Positions 9,281 to 17,198 of a stretch of 64,000 bases of DNA are shown here, one piece after another. The DNA comes from Panacagrimonas sp052386745. GTDB taxonomy: Bacteria > Pseudomonadota > Gammaproteobacteria > Nevskiales > Nevskiaceae. The notes under the pieces are model-generated. The model saw only the letters and a program-made list of their open reading frames with translations, made no database searches and was not told the origin of the DNA. The stretch spans positions 34,759-98,758 of the forward strand of contig JBQTJW010000022.1 in assembly GCA_052386745.1 (NCBI GenBank), given 5' to 3'. The translations under genes were made by a program, and so were the position numbers. Position 1 is the first letter of the stretch. Every line of letters starts with the position of its first letter.

Positions 9281-9541
9281 ATGCGTAACAAGCCCCTGAT
9301 TGCCCTGCTGTATGGCCTTCCCCTGCTGGCCGCGGCGGCCGGGACCGCGCCGGTGGGCACGGAAACCCGTGACTGGACGGCGCTGCAGGTGGAAGGCAAG
9401 GCGGGTTCCGACGTACCGCGCCCCATGCCGGGCGAGATTGCGGAGCGCGTCTACCAGCGCTATGCCGAAAGCTTCAGCCACCCGATCCCGGAAAAGCTCT
9501 CCCAGGACAGCTTCACCACGACGGGCGGCGGCGGGAAGTGA
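9281..9541 (+). CDS. DUF3613 small exported protein
   Basis: An 86-residue protein with a signal peptide (to about residue 20, LLAAAAG) and the conserved segment R-P-M-P-G-E-I-A-E-R-V-Y-Q-R-Y followed by S-F-S-H-P-I-P-E that defines DUF3613. This family is found at the ends of Tad loci in beta- and gammaproteobacteria. No function is established. Position 34 bases after tadD suggests an accessory of the pilus envelope machinery. Confidence 0.8.
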   Translation: MRNKPLIALLYGLPLLAAAAGTAPVGTETRDWTALQVEGKAGSDVPRPMPGEIAERVYQRYAESFSHPIPEKLSQDSFTTTGGGGK

Positions 9542-9573
9542 TCCGGCATTCCAGGAATTTCCTCGCCGGGATC
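9540..9573. terminator. Possible bidirectional terminator between DUF3613 and engB
   Basis: Arms GATCCGGC (9540-9547) and GCCGGGATC (9565-9573) pair with one bulged base across an AT-richer loop. It lies exactly where two converging genes end. Confidence 0.4.
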
Positions 9574-10213
9574 AGGTGATGCCGATCGCGGGGGCTTCGC
9601 CCACGAACATCGCGGCGATGGCGGCGCGCGCTTCGTCCACGCCCTGGTCGGTGATGGATGAGAACAACTGCACGCCGGCGTCCACGCCCAGTTCGCCCAC
9701 GCCCTTGCGGGTTTCGGCAAGCGCTTTCTTGGAGGCGCTGTAGTTGAGCTTGTCAGTCTTGGTGAGCAGTACGTGGCAGAGGCGGTTCGATGACTTGATC
9801 CACGCCAGGAGGTCGCGGTCGTGGTCGGTGAGCGGATGCCGGCAGTCCATGATGAGGACGATGCCGCGCAGGTTGGGGCGCTGCTCAACATAACCCCCCA
9901 CCATCCGCGCCCAGCTTTTGCGTGTTGCGCCGGGAACGGCGGCATACCCGTAGCCCGGCAGGTCCACCAAGCGGCCGCCGTCCGGGAGTTCGAACAGGTT
10001 GAGCAACTGGGTGCGCCCCGGGGTCTTGCTGACGCGCGCCAGGGCCTTGCGTCCGCACAGGGTGTTGAGCGCGCTGGACTTGCCTGCATTGGAGCGGCCC
10101 GCAAATGCGATTTCGGGCAGATCGTCCTGCGGGCACTGGGCAACGTTGGACGCCGACATCAGGAATTGGGCGAGGACAAAGGGGTTCGACAGGCGGGAGC
10201 CGGGAAGAGTCAT
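9572..10213 (-). CDS. engB: Ribosome biogenesis GTPase EngB (YihA/YsxC)
   Basis: A 213-residue TRAFAC GTPase needed for large-subunit assembly. All G motifs are present: G1 G-R-S-N-A-G-K-S-S, G2 in TPGRTQ, G3 D-L-P-G-Y-G, G4 T-K-T-D-K and a G5-like SSITDQG. Length is normal for EngB. The ATG at 10213 is preferred over a TTG two codons upstream. It faces away from the cytochrome c4 gene, an arrangement common in gammaproteobacteria. Confidence 0.96.
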   Translation of the reverse strand: MTLPGSRLSNPFVLAQFLMSASNVAQCPQDDLPEIAFAGRSNAGKSSALNTLCGRKALARVSKTPGRTQLLNLFELPDGGRLVDLPGYGYAAVPGATRKSWARMVGGYVEQRPNLRGIVLIMDCRHPLTDHDRDLLAWIKSSNRLCHVLLTKTDKLNYSASKKALAETRKGVGELGVDAGVQLFSSITDQGVDEARAAIAAMFVGEAPAIGIT

Positions 10214-10516
10214 TGGCAAGGCGGGTCAGGTCGGAAATGACGGCGGGCTGGCAGCGTGTGCGTGCCACTCTGACAGCAAGCGGCGTGGTACGCCGCCAGT
10301 CTGCCACCAGCAAGCTTCGGTCCTTTTTTTAGTCCAGGCGTGCGGATTGGCGGCGCACGCATCGGCAGACGGTGAACAATCCCTGGAAATCCTGCCGCCG
10401 GGCACTAACAGACGCTTGGCGCGCTGTGTAAAATTCGCGCCACCATAAACGCTTGCGCGTAACCCAAAGCCGTCCAATCAAGGCGCGCCTGCATGTCGTG
10501 ACCGGGAGAAGTCCAA
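10214..10516. other. Divergent promoter region engB | cytochrome c4
   Basis: 303 bases without a gene that should hold promoters for both directions. TAAAAT at 10429-10434 could be a -10 box toward the cytochrome gene, but I see no well-spaced -35 element. A T7 run near 10323-10330 stands out. Confidence 0.35.
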
Positions 10517-11158
10517 ATGTTGAACGTCGTCCGTGGCCTTGCACTGGCCTGCGTTGTGAGCCTGTCGTCCGCCGCCGTTGCTGCCGACACGGGCAAGGGC
10601 AGCGCATTTCTGAAGGGTAACGCGAAGGCCGGGGAGACCAAGTCCGCCGCCTGTGGTGCCTGCCACGGCCCCAAGGGCGTGAGCGCGATGCCGGCCTGGC
10701 CGAAGCTGGCGGGGCAGGGGGCCCCGTATATTTTCGCCCAGCTCAAGCATTTCAAGGACGGTTCGCGCAACAACCCGGTGATGGCGGGCCAGGTGGCGGC
10801 GCTGTCCGAGCAGGACATGCAGGATCTGGCGGTTTACTACGCGAGCCAGGAATTTTCGCCCGGCGTGGCCAGCAAGGATGCGGTGGCGGTGGGCGAGAAG
10901 CTGTACCGCGCCGGTGATGCCGGGCGCGGCGTTCCGGCCTGCGGTGCCTGTCACGGCCCGAACGGGGCGGGGAACCCGGCGGCCGGCTATCCGCGCATCG
11001 GCGGTCAGCACGCGGAGTACAGCGCGCTCCAGTTGACGGCCTATCACAAGGGTGAACGCAAGGCCGGCGCCACCGGTCAGATCATGGCGGACGTTGCGGC
11101 CAAGCTCACCGAAGCAGAGATCGCGGCGCTGGCATCCTACCTGAACGGGCTGCAATAG
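10517..11158 (+). CDS. Dihaem cytochrome c4
   Basis: A 213-residue periplasmic dihaem cytochrome that passes electrons to terminal oxidases. A signal peptide ends near residue 23 (AVA-ADT). Two CxxCH haem sites are visible, C46-G-A-C-H50 and C142-G-A-C-H146, about 96 residues apart, giving the two pseudo-symmetric halves typical of c4. Likely axial Met residues follow each site (for example NPVMAGQV and GQIMADVA). dsbA follows 22 bases later, a neighbourhood seen widely in gammaproteobacteria and fitting a periplasmic protein needing oxidative folding. Confidence 0.93.
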   Translation: MLNVVRGLALACVVSLSSAAVAADTGKGSAFLKGNAKAGETKSAACGACHGPKGVSAMPAWPKLAGQGAPYIFAQLKHFKDGSRNNPVMAGQVAALSEQDMQDLAVYYASQEFSPGVASKDAVAVGEKLYRAGDAGRGVPACGACHGPNGAGNPAAGYPRIGGQHAEYSALQLTAYHKGERKAGATGQIMADVAAKLTEAEIAALASYLNGLQ

Positions 11159-11180
11159 CCCTCCGACAAGGATCGACTTC

Positions 11181-11831
11181 ATGCGTGGTTTGATGCGGAT
11201 ACTGGCGGCCTCGCTGGCCCTGCTTGCGCTTGCCTGTTCTGCCCAGGACAAGCCCGCGCAGTATGCGGAGGGACGGCAGTACAAGCTGGTCCGCACCGAA
11301 GCCAAGCCGGTGGATCCCAAGCGCATCAGCGTCGAGGAGTTCTTCTGGTACGGCTGCGAGCACTGCTTCCACTTCGAGCCGTTCATCGGCGCCTGGGCGG
11401 CCAAGAAGGCGGCGGACGTGGATTTCATCCGCATCCCGGCGAGCCTGGGTCGGGCGGAAGGCATTTCCCACCAGAAGGCGTTTTACACGGCGGAGGCGCT
11501 GGGGCTCGGCGACAAGATCCACACGCCGCTGTTCAACGCCATTCACATCAAGCGCCAGCCGGTCTTCACGCAGGATCAGCTGCGCGTGTTCTTCAACGCG
11601 GAGACGGGGGTGATTCCCGAGGTCTTCGACAGTGCGTTCACCGGCTTTGCGGTGGACAGCCGCGTGCGCCGGGCCGATGCGCTGGCCAAGGACTACCAGG
11701 TGTTCAGCGTCCCCACGGTCGTGGTGGGTGGCAAGTACCAGACCAATGGCACCATGGCCGGCGACAATGCCAAGGTCGGCGACATCATCAATTTCCTGGT
11801 CGACAAGGTTCGCAAGGAACGCCAGCATTGA
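11181..11831 (+). CDS. dsbA: Thiol:disulfide interchange protein DsbA
   Basis: A 216-residue periplasmic disulfide oxidase. A signal peptide (residues 1-21, ending near ALAC-SAQ) precedes a thioredoxin fold with an inserted helical domain. The active site is C59-E-H-C62 in FFWYGCEHC, and the cis-proline loop is V-F-S-V-P-T-V-V-V. The dipeptide EH replaces the PH of the E. coli enzyme. Because the x-x residues tune redox potential, this may alter oxidising strength, though related proteobacterial DsbA proteins also vary here. A cysteine near the end of the leader (LACSAQ) could instead make it a lipoprotein. It is followed by an intrinsic terminator. Confidence 0.93.
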   Translation: MRGLMRILAASLALLALACSAQDKPAQYAEGRQYKLVRTEAKPVDPKRISVEEFFWYGCEHCFHFEPFIGAWAAKKAADVDFIRIPASLGRAEGISHQKAFYTAEALGLGDKIHTPLFNAIHIKRQPVFTQDQLRVFFNAETGVIPEVFDSAFTGFAVDSRVRRADALAKDYQVFSVPTVVVGGKYQTNGTMAGDNAKVGDIINFLVDKVRKERQH

Positions 11832-11841
11832 CCGCGCGCGA

Positions 11842-12789
11842 ATGACGAGGCGTCTTCCGGCCCGGCTACTTGCCGGGCTTTTTGTTGCGGCGACCAGCTG
11901 GGTCCTGGCCCAGTCGCCGGCCCCCGCTCCAAGCGATCTGCCTGTTTCGGTGGACCAGTTGTGCGATCGCATCGGGGCGCGCCTCAACAGCGTGCGCGCG
12001 CAGCTGTGCCGCAAGGTGGGCCTGGTGTCGGGCGAAAGCGTCTCGCACGACGGTCTGCCGCTGGTGTATCGCGATTTCGTTCCCGCAGAGGTGGACGCTC
12101 CGCCGCCTCGGGTGCTGCTGATCGGGGGCATTCATGGGGACGAGCTGAGCTCGGTCAGCATCGTGTTCCAGTGGATGCAGAAGCTTGATCAGAAGGATGG
12201 CCCCGCCTTCCACTGGCGCGTGATCCCTAGCTCCAACCCGGACGGCCTGCTGGCGCCCAAGGCCAGCCGCACCAACGCCTACGGGGTGGATCTCAACCGG
12301 AATTTTCCCACGGCCGACTGGAATTCCGACGCGCTCCGGTACTGGAAGCGCGTGTCGCGCGGTGACGTACGGCGCTTTCCCGGCCCTGCCGCGGCATCCG
12401 AACCCGAGACGCGCTGGCTGGCCGAGCAGATCCGCGAGTTCCAGCCGGACGCCATCATTTCCGTGCACGCGCCCTTCGGCATCCTGGATTTCGATGGCCC
12501 GCTGACGCCACCGCACCACCTGGGCTACCTGATCCTGCAGCCCATCGGCGTGTATCCCGGATCACTGGGCAACTACGCCGGCGTCACGCTCGGCCTGCCG
12601 ACCATCACGCTGGAACTGCCCAACGCCAACACCATGCCCACGGCCGAGGAGTCGCAGCAGATCTGGGACGACATGCTGGCCTGGCTGGACAAGAACCTGC
12701 CCAAGAAAACCGCCGGCAACGACACCGGCCAGGGCGCCGGAAGCACGTCCGAAAAGACCCCCGACACTGCGCCTGCGCCCGCGCCCTGA
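11842..12789 (+). CDS. M14-family zinc carboxypeptidase, MpaA-like murein peptide amidase
   Basis: A 315-residue predicted exported metallopeptidase. It has a signal peptide (MTRRLPARLLAGLFVAATSW, cut near VLA-QS). Zinc ligands are visible in H-G-D-E (GGIHGDELSS) and a distal His (IISVHAPFG). The substrate-binding N-R-N-F (VDLNRNFP) and the catalytic Glu in TLELPNAN are also present. M14 enzymes of this type trim peptides such as the gamma-D-Glu-mesoDAP bond of murein peptides. MpaA itself is cytoplasmic, so an exported version implies periplasmic action. The C-terminus is a low-complexity Thr/Ala/Pro tail. The first codons overlap the dsbA terminator. Confidence 0.85.
   Translation: MTRRLPARLLAGLFVAATSWVLAQSPAPAPSDLPVSVDQLCDRIGARLNSVRAQLCRKVGLVSGESVSHDGLPLVYRDFVPAEVDAPPPRVLLIGGIHGDELSSVSIVFQWMQKLDQKDGPAFHWRVIPSSNPDGLLAPKASRTNAYGVDLNRNFPTADWNSDALRYWKRVSRGDVRRFPGPAAASEPETRWLAEQIREFQPDAIISVHAPFGILDFDGPLTPPHHLGYLILQPIGVYPGSLGNYAGVTLGLPTITLELPNANTMPTAEESQQIWDDMLAWLDKNLPKKTAGNDTGQGAGSTSEKTPDTAPAPAP
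11860..11884 (+). terminator. Intrinsic terminator of dsbA, inside the next reading frame
   Basis: GCCCGGC (11860-11866) and GCCGGGC (11872-11878) form a perfect 7-bp GC stem with a 5-base loop, followed by TTTTTG. This is the classic rho-independent form, 29 bases after the dsbA stop. It lies within codons 7-15 of the carboxypeptidase gene. Confidence 0.8.
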
Positions 12790-12807
12790 GCGGTCGCGCA
12801 GCCGGCC

Positions 12808-13323
12808 TCAGGTGGCGGCGCTCCGCCGTCGCGGCAGGCGGCTGGCCAGGCGCCGCAGCGGGCCGATCAGCACCATGTAGAACAGGCCGAACAGCACCGG
12901 CGCCAGCAGCATCCACACGGTGATCCCGTACAGCGCCACCATGCCGTAGTCGATGAAAAACTGCTGTGGCCCGGCCCAGAAACGCTCGATCAGGGCGCTC
13001 AGCGAAGCAATGGGCACCGGCGGCTGCCGGAACAGTTTTTCGCCGAGCCGGTAGAACGGGAACAGGAGCGCGATCTGCGCGGGGTAGATCAGGTAATTCA
13101 CCGCCTGGATCACCGGCTGGTTGAGCCTGAACCCGGCCGCGACCAGCGCGCACAGCAGCGTGGTGGCTCCCAGGATCGGGAAGATGCCGAGCACCACGCC
13201 TGCGGCCACGCTCAGCGCGATGCGCTGCGGCGTGGTGCCCTGGCGCAGCTGCGCCACCACGGGCGCCAGCAGGCGTCGCCGCCACCAGCTCGCGGCCGCC
13301 GGACCGGCGACCACATGGCTCAT
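12808..13323 (-). CDS. DUF2062 membrane protein
   Basis: A 171-residue predicted inner-membrane protein with the DUF2062 pattern: an amphipathic start (LRQGTTPQRIALSVAAGVVLGIFPILGATTLL) and the conserved N-Q-P-V-I-Q-A-V-N-Y-L segment. Several hydrophobic helices and a basic C-terminus follow. Function is unknown, but the family often sits beside lipid or cell-envelope genes. Its start overlaps the DUF1475 stop by 4 bases, so it is the last gene of the leftward lipid cluster. Confidence 0.78.
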   Translation of the reverse strand: MSHVVAGPAAASWWRRRLLAPVVAQLRQGTTPQRIALSVAAGVVLGIFPILGATTLLCALVAAGFRLNQPVIQAVNYLIYPAQIALLFPFYRLGEKLFRQPPVPIASLSALIERFWAGPQQFFIDYGMVALYGITVWMLLAPVLFGLFYMVLIGPLRRLASRLPRRRSAAT

Positions 13324-13670
13324 GGGCGTCTCAGCAGCACGTCCTTCATGCCAGGATTGGGCGGCAGCTTCATCAGCACCAGCAGCATGTAGGTGGCCAT
13401 GGCCATGTTGCCCAGCAGCAGGATCACCACCAGCCACGCCGCGCGCACGATCCACGACGTCTCCTTGTACGCAACCCACAGCCAGAACCACAGGAAGCCG
13501 AAGTAGGCATCCAGCAGCGTGCCGATCAGCCAGGGATTGTTGCCGTCCCGCGGATGCGCGAGCACGTCGGCGATCGACGCCAGGACGCCGATCTGGAGAC
13601 TCGCCCACACCGAGATGGCAAACAGCGAGCCGAGCGCGAGCAGGGAGAAAAAGGTGAGTCGGGCTTTCAT
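13320..13670 (-). CDS. DUF1475 small membrane protein
   Basis: A 116-residue protein with about four hydrophobic helices and the conserved stretch D-A-Y-F-G-F-L-W-F-W-L-W-V followed by Y-K-E-T-S. This matches DUF1475 proteins that accompany cyclopropane-synthase clusters. It may be a membrane partner of the lipid-modifying enzymes; no activity is known. ATG 13670 is used because a basic MKAR start precedes the first helix. Confidence 0.72.
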   Translation of the reverse strand: MKARLTFFSLLALGSLFAISVWASLQIGVLASIADVLAHPRDGNNPWLIGTLLDAYFGFLWFWLWVAYKETSWIVRAAWLVVILLLGNMAMATYMLLVLMKLPPNPGMKDVLLRRP

Positions 13671-13799
13671 GGGCAAGGCCTGCGGCGTGCGCCGGAAGCG
13701 GTGATGTTAGGGTCTGGACCACCCCGCGCAAGATTGCACGGGCGGCGAGTCGCGGCGCCCGCTGTCTCCGGCGAACGCAGCGCGCGAAGCCGCGCGCCG

Positions 13800-15083
13800 C
13801 TAGGGTTTGCGCAGCGTGATCTGCATCAGGTCGATGCTGCCGGTGCGGAAGCCGCATTCGCAGTAGCTCAGGTAGTAGCGCCACATGCGCAGGAAGCGCT
13901 CGTCGAACTGGGCCACGATCTTGTCGCGCACCGACAGCAGGTTGAGGTGCCACTGCGCCAGCGTCACCGCGTAGTCGATGGCGTAGAACCTGGAGTCCGC
14001 CGGCGTCATGCCGGCGCGGCGCGCCTCGCTGCCGAAACGGTCCGGCGGGCACAGCATGCCGCCGGGAAAGATGTACTTCTGGATGAAATCGCGCTTGCCG
14101 CGGTAGTGCTCGAAGATGGCGGGGTTGATGGTGATGCCCTGGATCGCCGCCAGCCCGCCCGGCTTCAGCGCGCGGCTGATGGCATCGAAGTACGCCGGCC
14201 AGTATTCCTCGCCCACGGCTTCGTACATCTCGATCGACACCACGCGGTCGTACTGCGCGGAAACGTCGCGGTAATCGCGAATCTCGAACGTCACCTTGTC
14301 GGCCACGCCGGCGCGCGCGGCCCGCAGCCGCGCCTCGGCCAGCTGCTCGTGCGAGAGCGTGATGGAATGCACCCGGCAGCCCGCGTGCGTGGCGGCGTAG
14401 ATGGCAAAGCCGCCCCAGCCCGAGCCGATCTCCAGCACGGTGTGCTCCGGCTTCAGGTCCAGGCGCTCGAACATGAGCTTGAACTTGTTGACCTGCGCGT
14501 CCTGCAGCGTCTGCGTGGGCTCGATGAACATGGCCGAGGAATAGGCCATGGTGTCGTCCAGCCACATCTTGTAGAACTCGTTGCCCAGGTCGTAGTGGAA
14601 CTCGATGTTCTTGCGCGCCTTGGCCTTGGTGTTGGACTTGCGCCGGTGCTGCCAGTAGCCGTACAGGCGGCCTAGCCAATTCTTCTCGAACGGGCCCTTG
14701 TAGTAGGGCTCGTTGAGGTACAGCAGCATCAGCAGGCGCGTGAGGTCGGGCGAATCCCAGGCGTCGTCCAGGTAGGAATCGCCAATGCCCACCTCGCCCG
14801 AGGCCAGGACGTGGCGCATGAGCAGGCCCGGATTCTTGATGCGCCAGACGCCGTGCGGACCGGGCTCGCTGCCTTCGAAGTGGCGCGTGGAGCCGTTGGG
14901 CAGCAGCACGTCGAGCGTGCCCTTGCGCATGCCGGACAGCATGTACAGCGCCAGCCGCATGCCCCAGGAAATGCCGCGCAGGTCGCCCTGGGTGCGCACC
15001 GCGGGCAGGTCGGGCGAGAAGCCGTCGCGGTTCATGATGGAACCGTAGGCGTCGTGCGGAATGGGGCTCTCGTTCTTATCCAT
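13800..15083 (-). CDS. cfa: Cyclopropane-fatty-acyl-phospholipid synthase
   Basis: A 427-residue enzyme that adds a methylene group from S-adenosylmethionine across cis double bonds of phospholipid acyl chains. Visible features are an N-terminal lipid-binding domain (about 30-125), the conserved H-Y-D-L-G-N-E-F-Y and Y-S-S-A-M-F motifs, the SAM loop V-L-E-I-G-S-G-W-G-G-F, the Y-E-A-V-G-E segment and Y-I-F-P-G-G. All core motifs appear intact. It lies 3 bases after DUF1365 and shares the operon with the FAD oxidoreductase, the standard set in this family of clusters. Synthesis of cyclopropane chains usually rises in stationary phase or under acid stress; no such promoter is visible here. Confidence 0.94.
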   Translation of the reverse strand: MDKNESPIPHDAYGSIMNRDGFSPDLPAVRTQGDLRGISWGMRLALYMLSGMRKGTLDVLLPNGSTRHFEGSEPGPHGVWRIKNPGLLMRHVLASGEVGIGDSYLDDAWDSPDLTRLLMLLYLNEPYYKGPFEKNWLGRLYGYWQHRRKSNTKAKARKNIEFHYDLGNEFYKMWLDDTMAYSSAMFIEPTQTLQDAQVNKFKLMFERLDLKPEHTVLEIGSGWGGFAIYAATHAGCRVHSITLSHEQLAEARLRAARAGVADKVTFEIRDYRDVSAQYDRVVSIEMYEAVGEEYWPAYFDAISRALKPGGLAAIQGITINPAIFEHYRGKRDFIQKYIFPGGMLCPPDRFGSEARRAGMTPADSRFYAIDYAVTLAQWHLNLLSVRDKIVAQFDERFLRMWRYYLSYCECGFRTGSIDLMQITLRKP

Positions 15084-15086
15084 GTT

Positions 15087-15851
15087 TCAACTGACCTCGG
15101 TCGCCGGCGGCTTGGGCTTGGGGTGGAACCGCGCACCGCGCAGCCAGATCTTCAGGGCTTCCCAGTGGATGCCGGCGACGACCTTGAGCGTCATCGCGGG
15201 CATCTTCAGAACCTGCCAGGCCAGTGCGCCATCGCTGAGTTCACGCCGTTGTCCCGCCAGACTCGCGTCGAGAATGGGGATGCCTTCGCGTGACTCGTTG
15301 ATGACCACCTGCAATCGCTCGCCCGGCTCGTTCAGCAGAAACTGGTAACGCCCCACGAGATCGAAAAACGGCGATACGTGGAAGCACTTTTCCTTCTCCA
15401 ACGGAGTTCCATACGCGAAGGGCGCGCCACCGGATGCCAGGACGTAGCTGTGCTTTTCACCGAAGGTATTGCGCACTTCGGCGATCACCGCGCGCAGCTG
15501 GCCGTCGGCGTGCTCGCAGTACCACAGGCTGATGGGGTTGAACGCAAAACCCAGCAGCCGCGGCATGCACAAGAGGCGGATGCGTCCGCCCGCAAGGTCG
15601 ACCCCCGCACCGCGCAGCACGCCCTCTGCCCAGGCGCGCAGGCCGCCGCGCTCGCCGCGCCCGTGGTCGCGATCGTGGAACGCCAGCAGGTTGAAGCGGT
15701 TGTACGATAACAGCCGCAGCCCGCTCGCCACGCCGGCCACGCGATCGACATCCAGCAGCAGGTAGAACACGCGGTACACGAAGCGATAGAACGGAGCCAC
15801 GCGACGCCGGTGCATCACCGTCGCGGGATACAGAAAGCCTCCCGCCTCCAT
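15087..15851 (-). CDS. DUF1365 family protein
   Basis: A 254-residue protein with the typical DUF1365 start (L-Y-P-A-T-V-M-H-R-R) and the signature F-N-P-I-S-L-W-Y-C. Further family segments are EVRNTFGEKHSYVL and the K-C-F-H-V-S-P-F block. The family has no proven enzyme activity but is nearly always next to a Cfa-like methyltransferase and a FAD-dependent oxidoreductase, so it is inferred to act on fatty acyl chains. The start codon overlaps the stop of the upstream FAD gene. Confidence 0.88.
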   Translation of the reverse strand: MEAGGFLYPATVMHRRRVAPFYRFVYRVFYLLLDVDRVAGVASGLRLLSYNRFNLLAFHDRDHGRGERGGLRAWAEGVLRGAGVDLAGGRIRLLCMPRLLGFAFNPISLWYCEHADGQLRAVIAEVRNTFGEKHSYVLASGGAPFAYGTPLEKEKCFHVSPFFDLVGRYQFLLNEPGERLQVVINESREGIPILDASLAGQRRELSDGALAWQVLKMPAMTLKVVAGIHWEALKIWLRGARFHPKPKPPATEVS

Positions 15852-17128
15852 CAGAGCACCGCCCAATCCGGCATGCAGGTGGCGTCGATGCCGCGCACCG
15901 CGCGCAGGCCGGATTTGAGCCCGTCCTCGTGGAAACCGTACTGGGTCCAGGCGCCGGCAAACCAGAGCCGGCGCTGCCCCTGGATCGCGGGCAGGCGCTC
16001 GTGCGTCATCACGCTGCCGGGGCCGTAGTGCGGGTGGTGGTAGAGCGTGTCGTACAGCACCTGGTGCGGCGGCACTTCGCGCACCGGGTTGAGGGTGACG
16101 ATGTAATTCACCGGCCCGGGAATGCCCTGCAGCTTGTTCATCCAGTAGCTGCCGGAGATGGGCCGGTCGTGGATCTCGTCGCGATCGTTGAGGTAGTTCC
16201 ACGACGCCCAGGCGGCGCGCCGACGCGGCAGGAAGCTCTCGTCGGTGTGCAGCACGCAGCGGCTCTGGTTGTAGGGAATGCCGGCGAGCACGCTGCGCTC
16301 GGTGTCGTCGGCATCGGCCAGCAGGCGCAAGGCCTGGTCCGAATGCGTGGCGCAGACGGCGACGTCGAAGCGCTGCTCGCCGTCGTCCAGCGCCAGCGTG
16401 ACGCCGCCGGCATCGCGGCGCACCGACCGCACCGGCGTCGCCAGGTGCAGGCTGCCGCCGAAGCCCGCCAGCAGCGGCTTGAGGTACTGGTGCGAGCCGC
16501 CGATCACCGTGTGCCAGGTGGGCTGCTGCGTGGCGGTGAACAGCGAGTGCGAGTCGAAGAAGCGCATGAAATCCGCCGCCGGGTACTCCATGGCCTTCTT
16601 CGGCGAACAGCTCCAGATCAGCCCCGCCATGGGCAGCAGGTAGCGGCTGGCCAGCTCTTTGGACAGCCCGGACCCGGCCAGGAAATCGCCCAGCGACCCG
16701 GCCGGCAGCACACCCACCTGCAACAGGCGGTTGCACTTGTCGTTGAGGCGCAGGATGTCGATCAGCATGCGCAGGTGCGAAATCCGCAGCAGGTTGGACG
16801 GCTGCGCGAACACCGTCCAGAACTGGTCGCTGCCCATGTACTCGTAGGCGCCGTCGCCCAGCGACACGCCGAAGGACATGCTGGTGGGCCGCGTCTTCAC
16901 GCCCAGTTCGCGGAACAACGCCGTGAGGTTGGGATAGTTGATGCCGTTGTAAACGATCCAGCCCGTGTCCACCGGCTGCACGCCGCCACCGGGCAGCGGC
17001 ACTTCGATAGTGTTGGTGTGGCCGCCCACGCGGCGGTCCTGCTCGAACAGGCTCACCTCGTGGCGGCGCGACAGCAGGTAGGCCGCAATGAGCCCGGAGA
17101 TGCCGGAACCGATGACCGCGATTTTCAT
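15851..17128 (-). CDS. FAD-dependent amine-oxidase-like oxidoreductase of the cfa cluster
   Basis: A 425-residue flavoprotein. The Rossmann G-S-G-I-S-G is at residues 7-12 with the following acidic strand end (VSLFEQDRRVGGHTNT). A conserved substrate-side motif T-G-W-I-V-Y-N follows, and a C-terminal FAD-contact segment (RLWFAGAWTQYGFHEDG). The family is annotated as NAD/FAD-binding protein and travels with DUF1365 and Cfa; a role in acyl-chain desaturation or modification is inferred only. It is 70 bases downstream of tesA on the same strand. Confidence 0.87.
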   Translation of the reverse strand: MKIAVIGSGISGLIAAYLLSRRHEVSLFEQDRRVGGHTNTIEVPLPGGGVQPVDTGWIVYNGINYPNLTALFRELGVKTRPTSMSFGVSLGDGAYEYMGSDQFWTVFAQPSNLLRISHLRMLIDILRLNDKCNRLLQVGVLPAGSLGDFLAGSGLSKELASRYLLPMAGLIWSCSPKKAMEYPAADFMRFFDSHSLFTATQQPTWHTVIGGSHQYLKPLLAGFGGSLHLATPVRSVRRDAGGVTLALDDGEQRFDVAVCATHSDQALRLLADADDTERSVLAGIPYNQSRCVLHTDESFLPRRRAAWASWNYLNDRDEIHDRPISGSYWMNKLQGIPGPVNYIVTLNPVREVPPHQVLYDTLYHHPHYGPGSVMTHERLPAIQGQRRLWFAGAWTQYGFHEDGLKSGLRAVRGIDATCMPDWAVL

Positions 17129-17198
17129 GGAAGAAGGCTGGAGAACCTGGGTCGCATTACGCGGCGCCGCGCGGCGTGGATGCCGCCGCCGGACCCGC

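Noticed and set aside
10406..10434. Sigma-70 promoter for cytochrome c4 using TAAAAT
   Set aside because: No acceptable -35 hexamer lies 16-18 bases upstream and the nearby TTGGCG is only 7 bases away.
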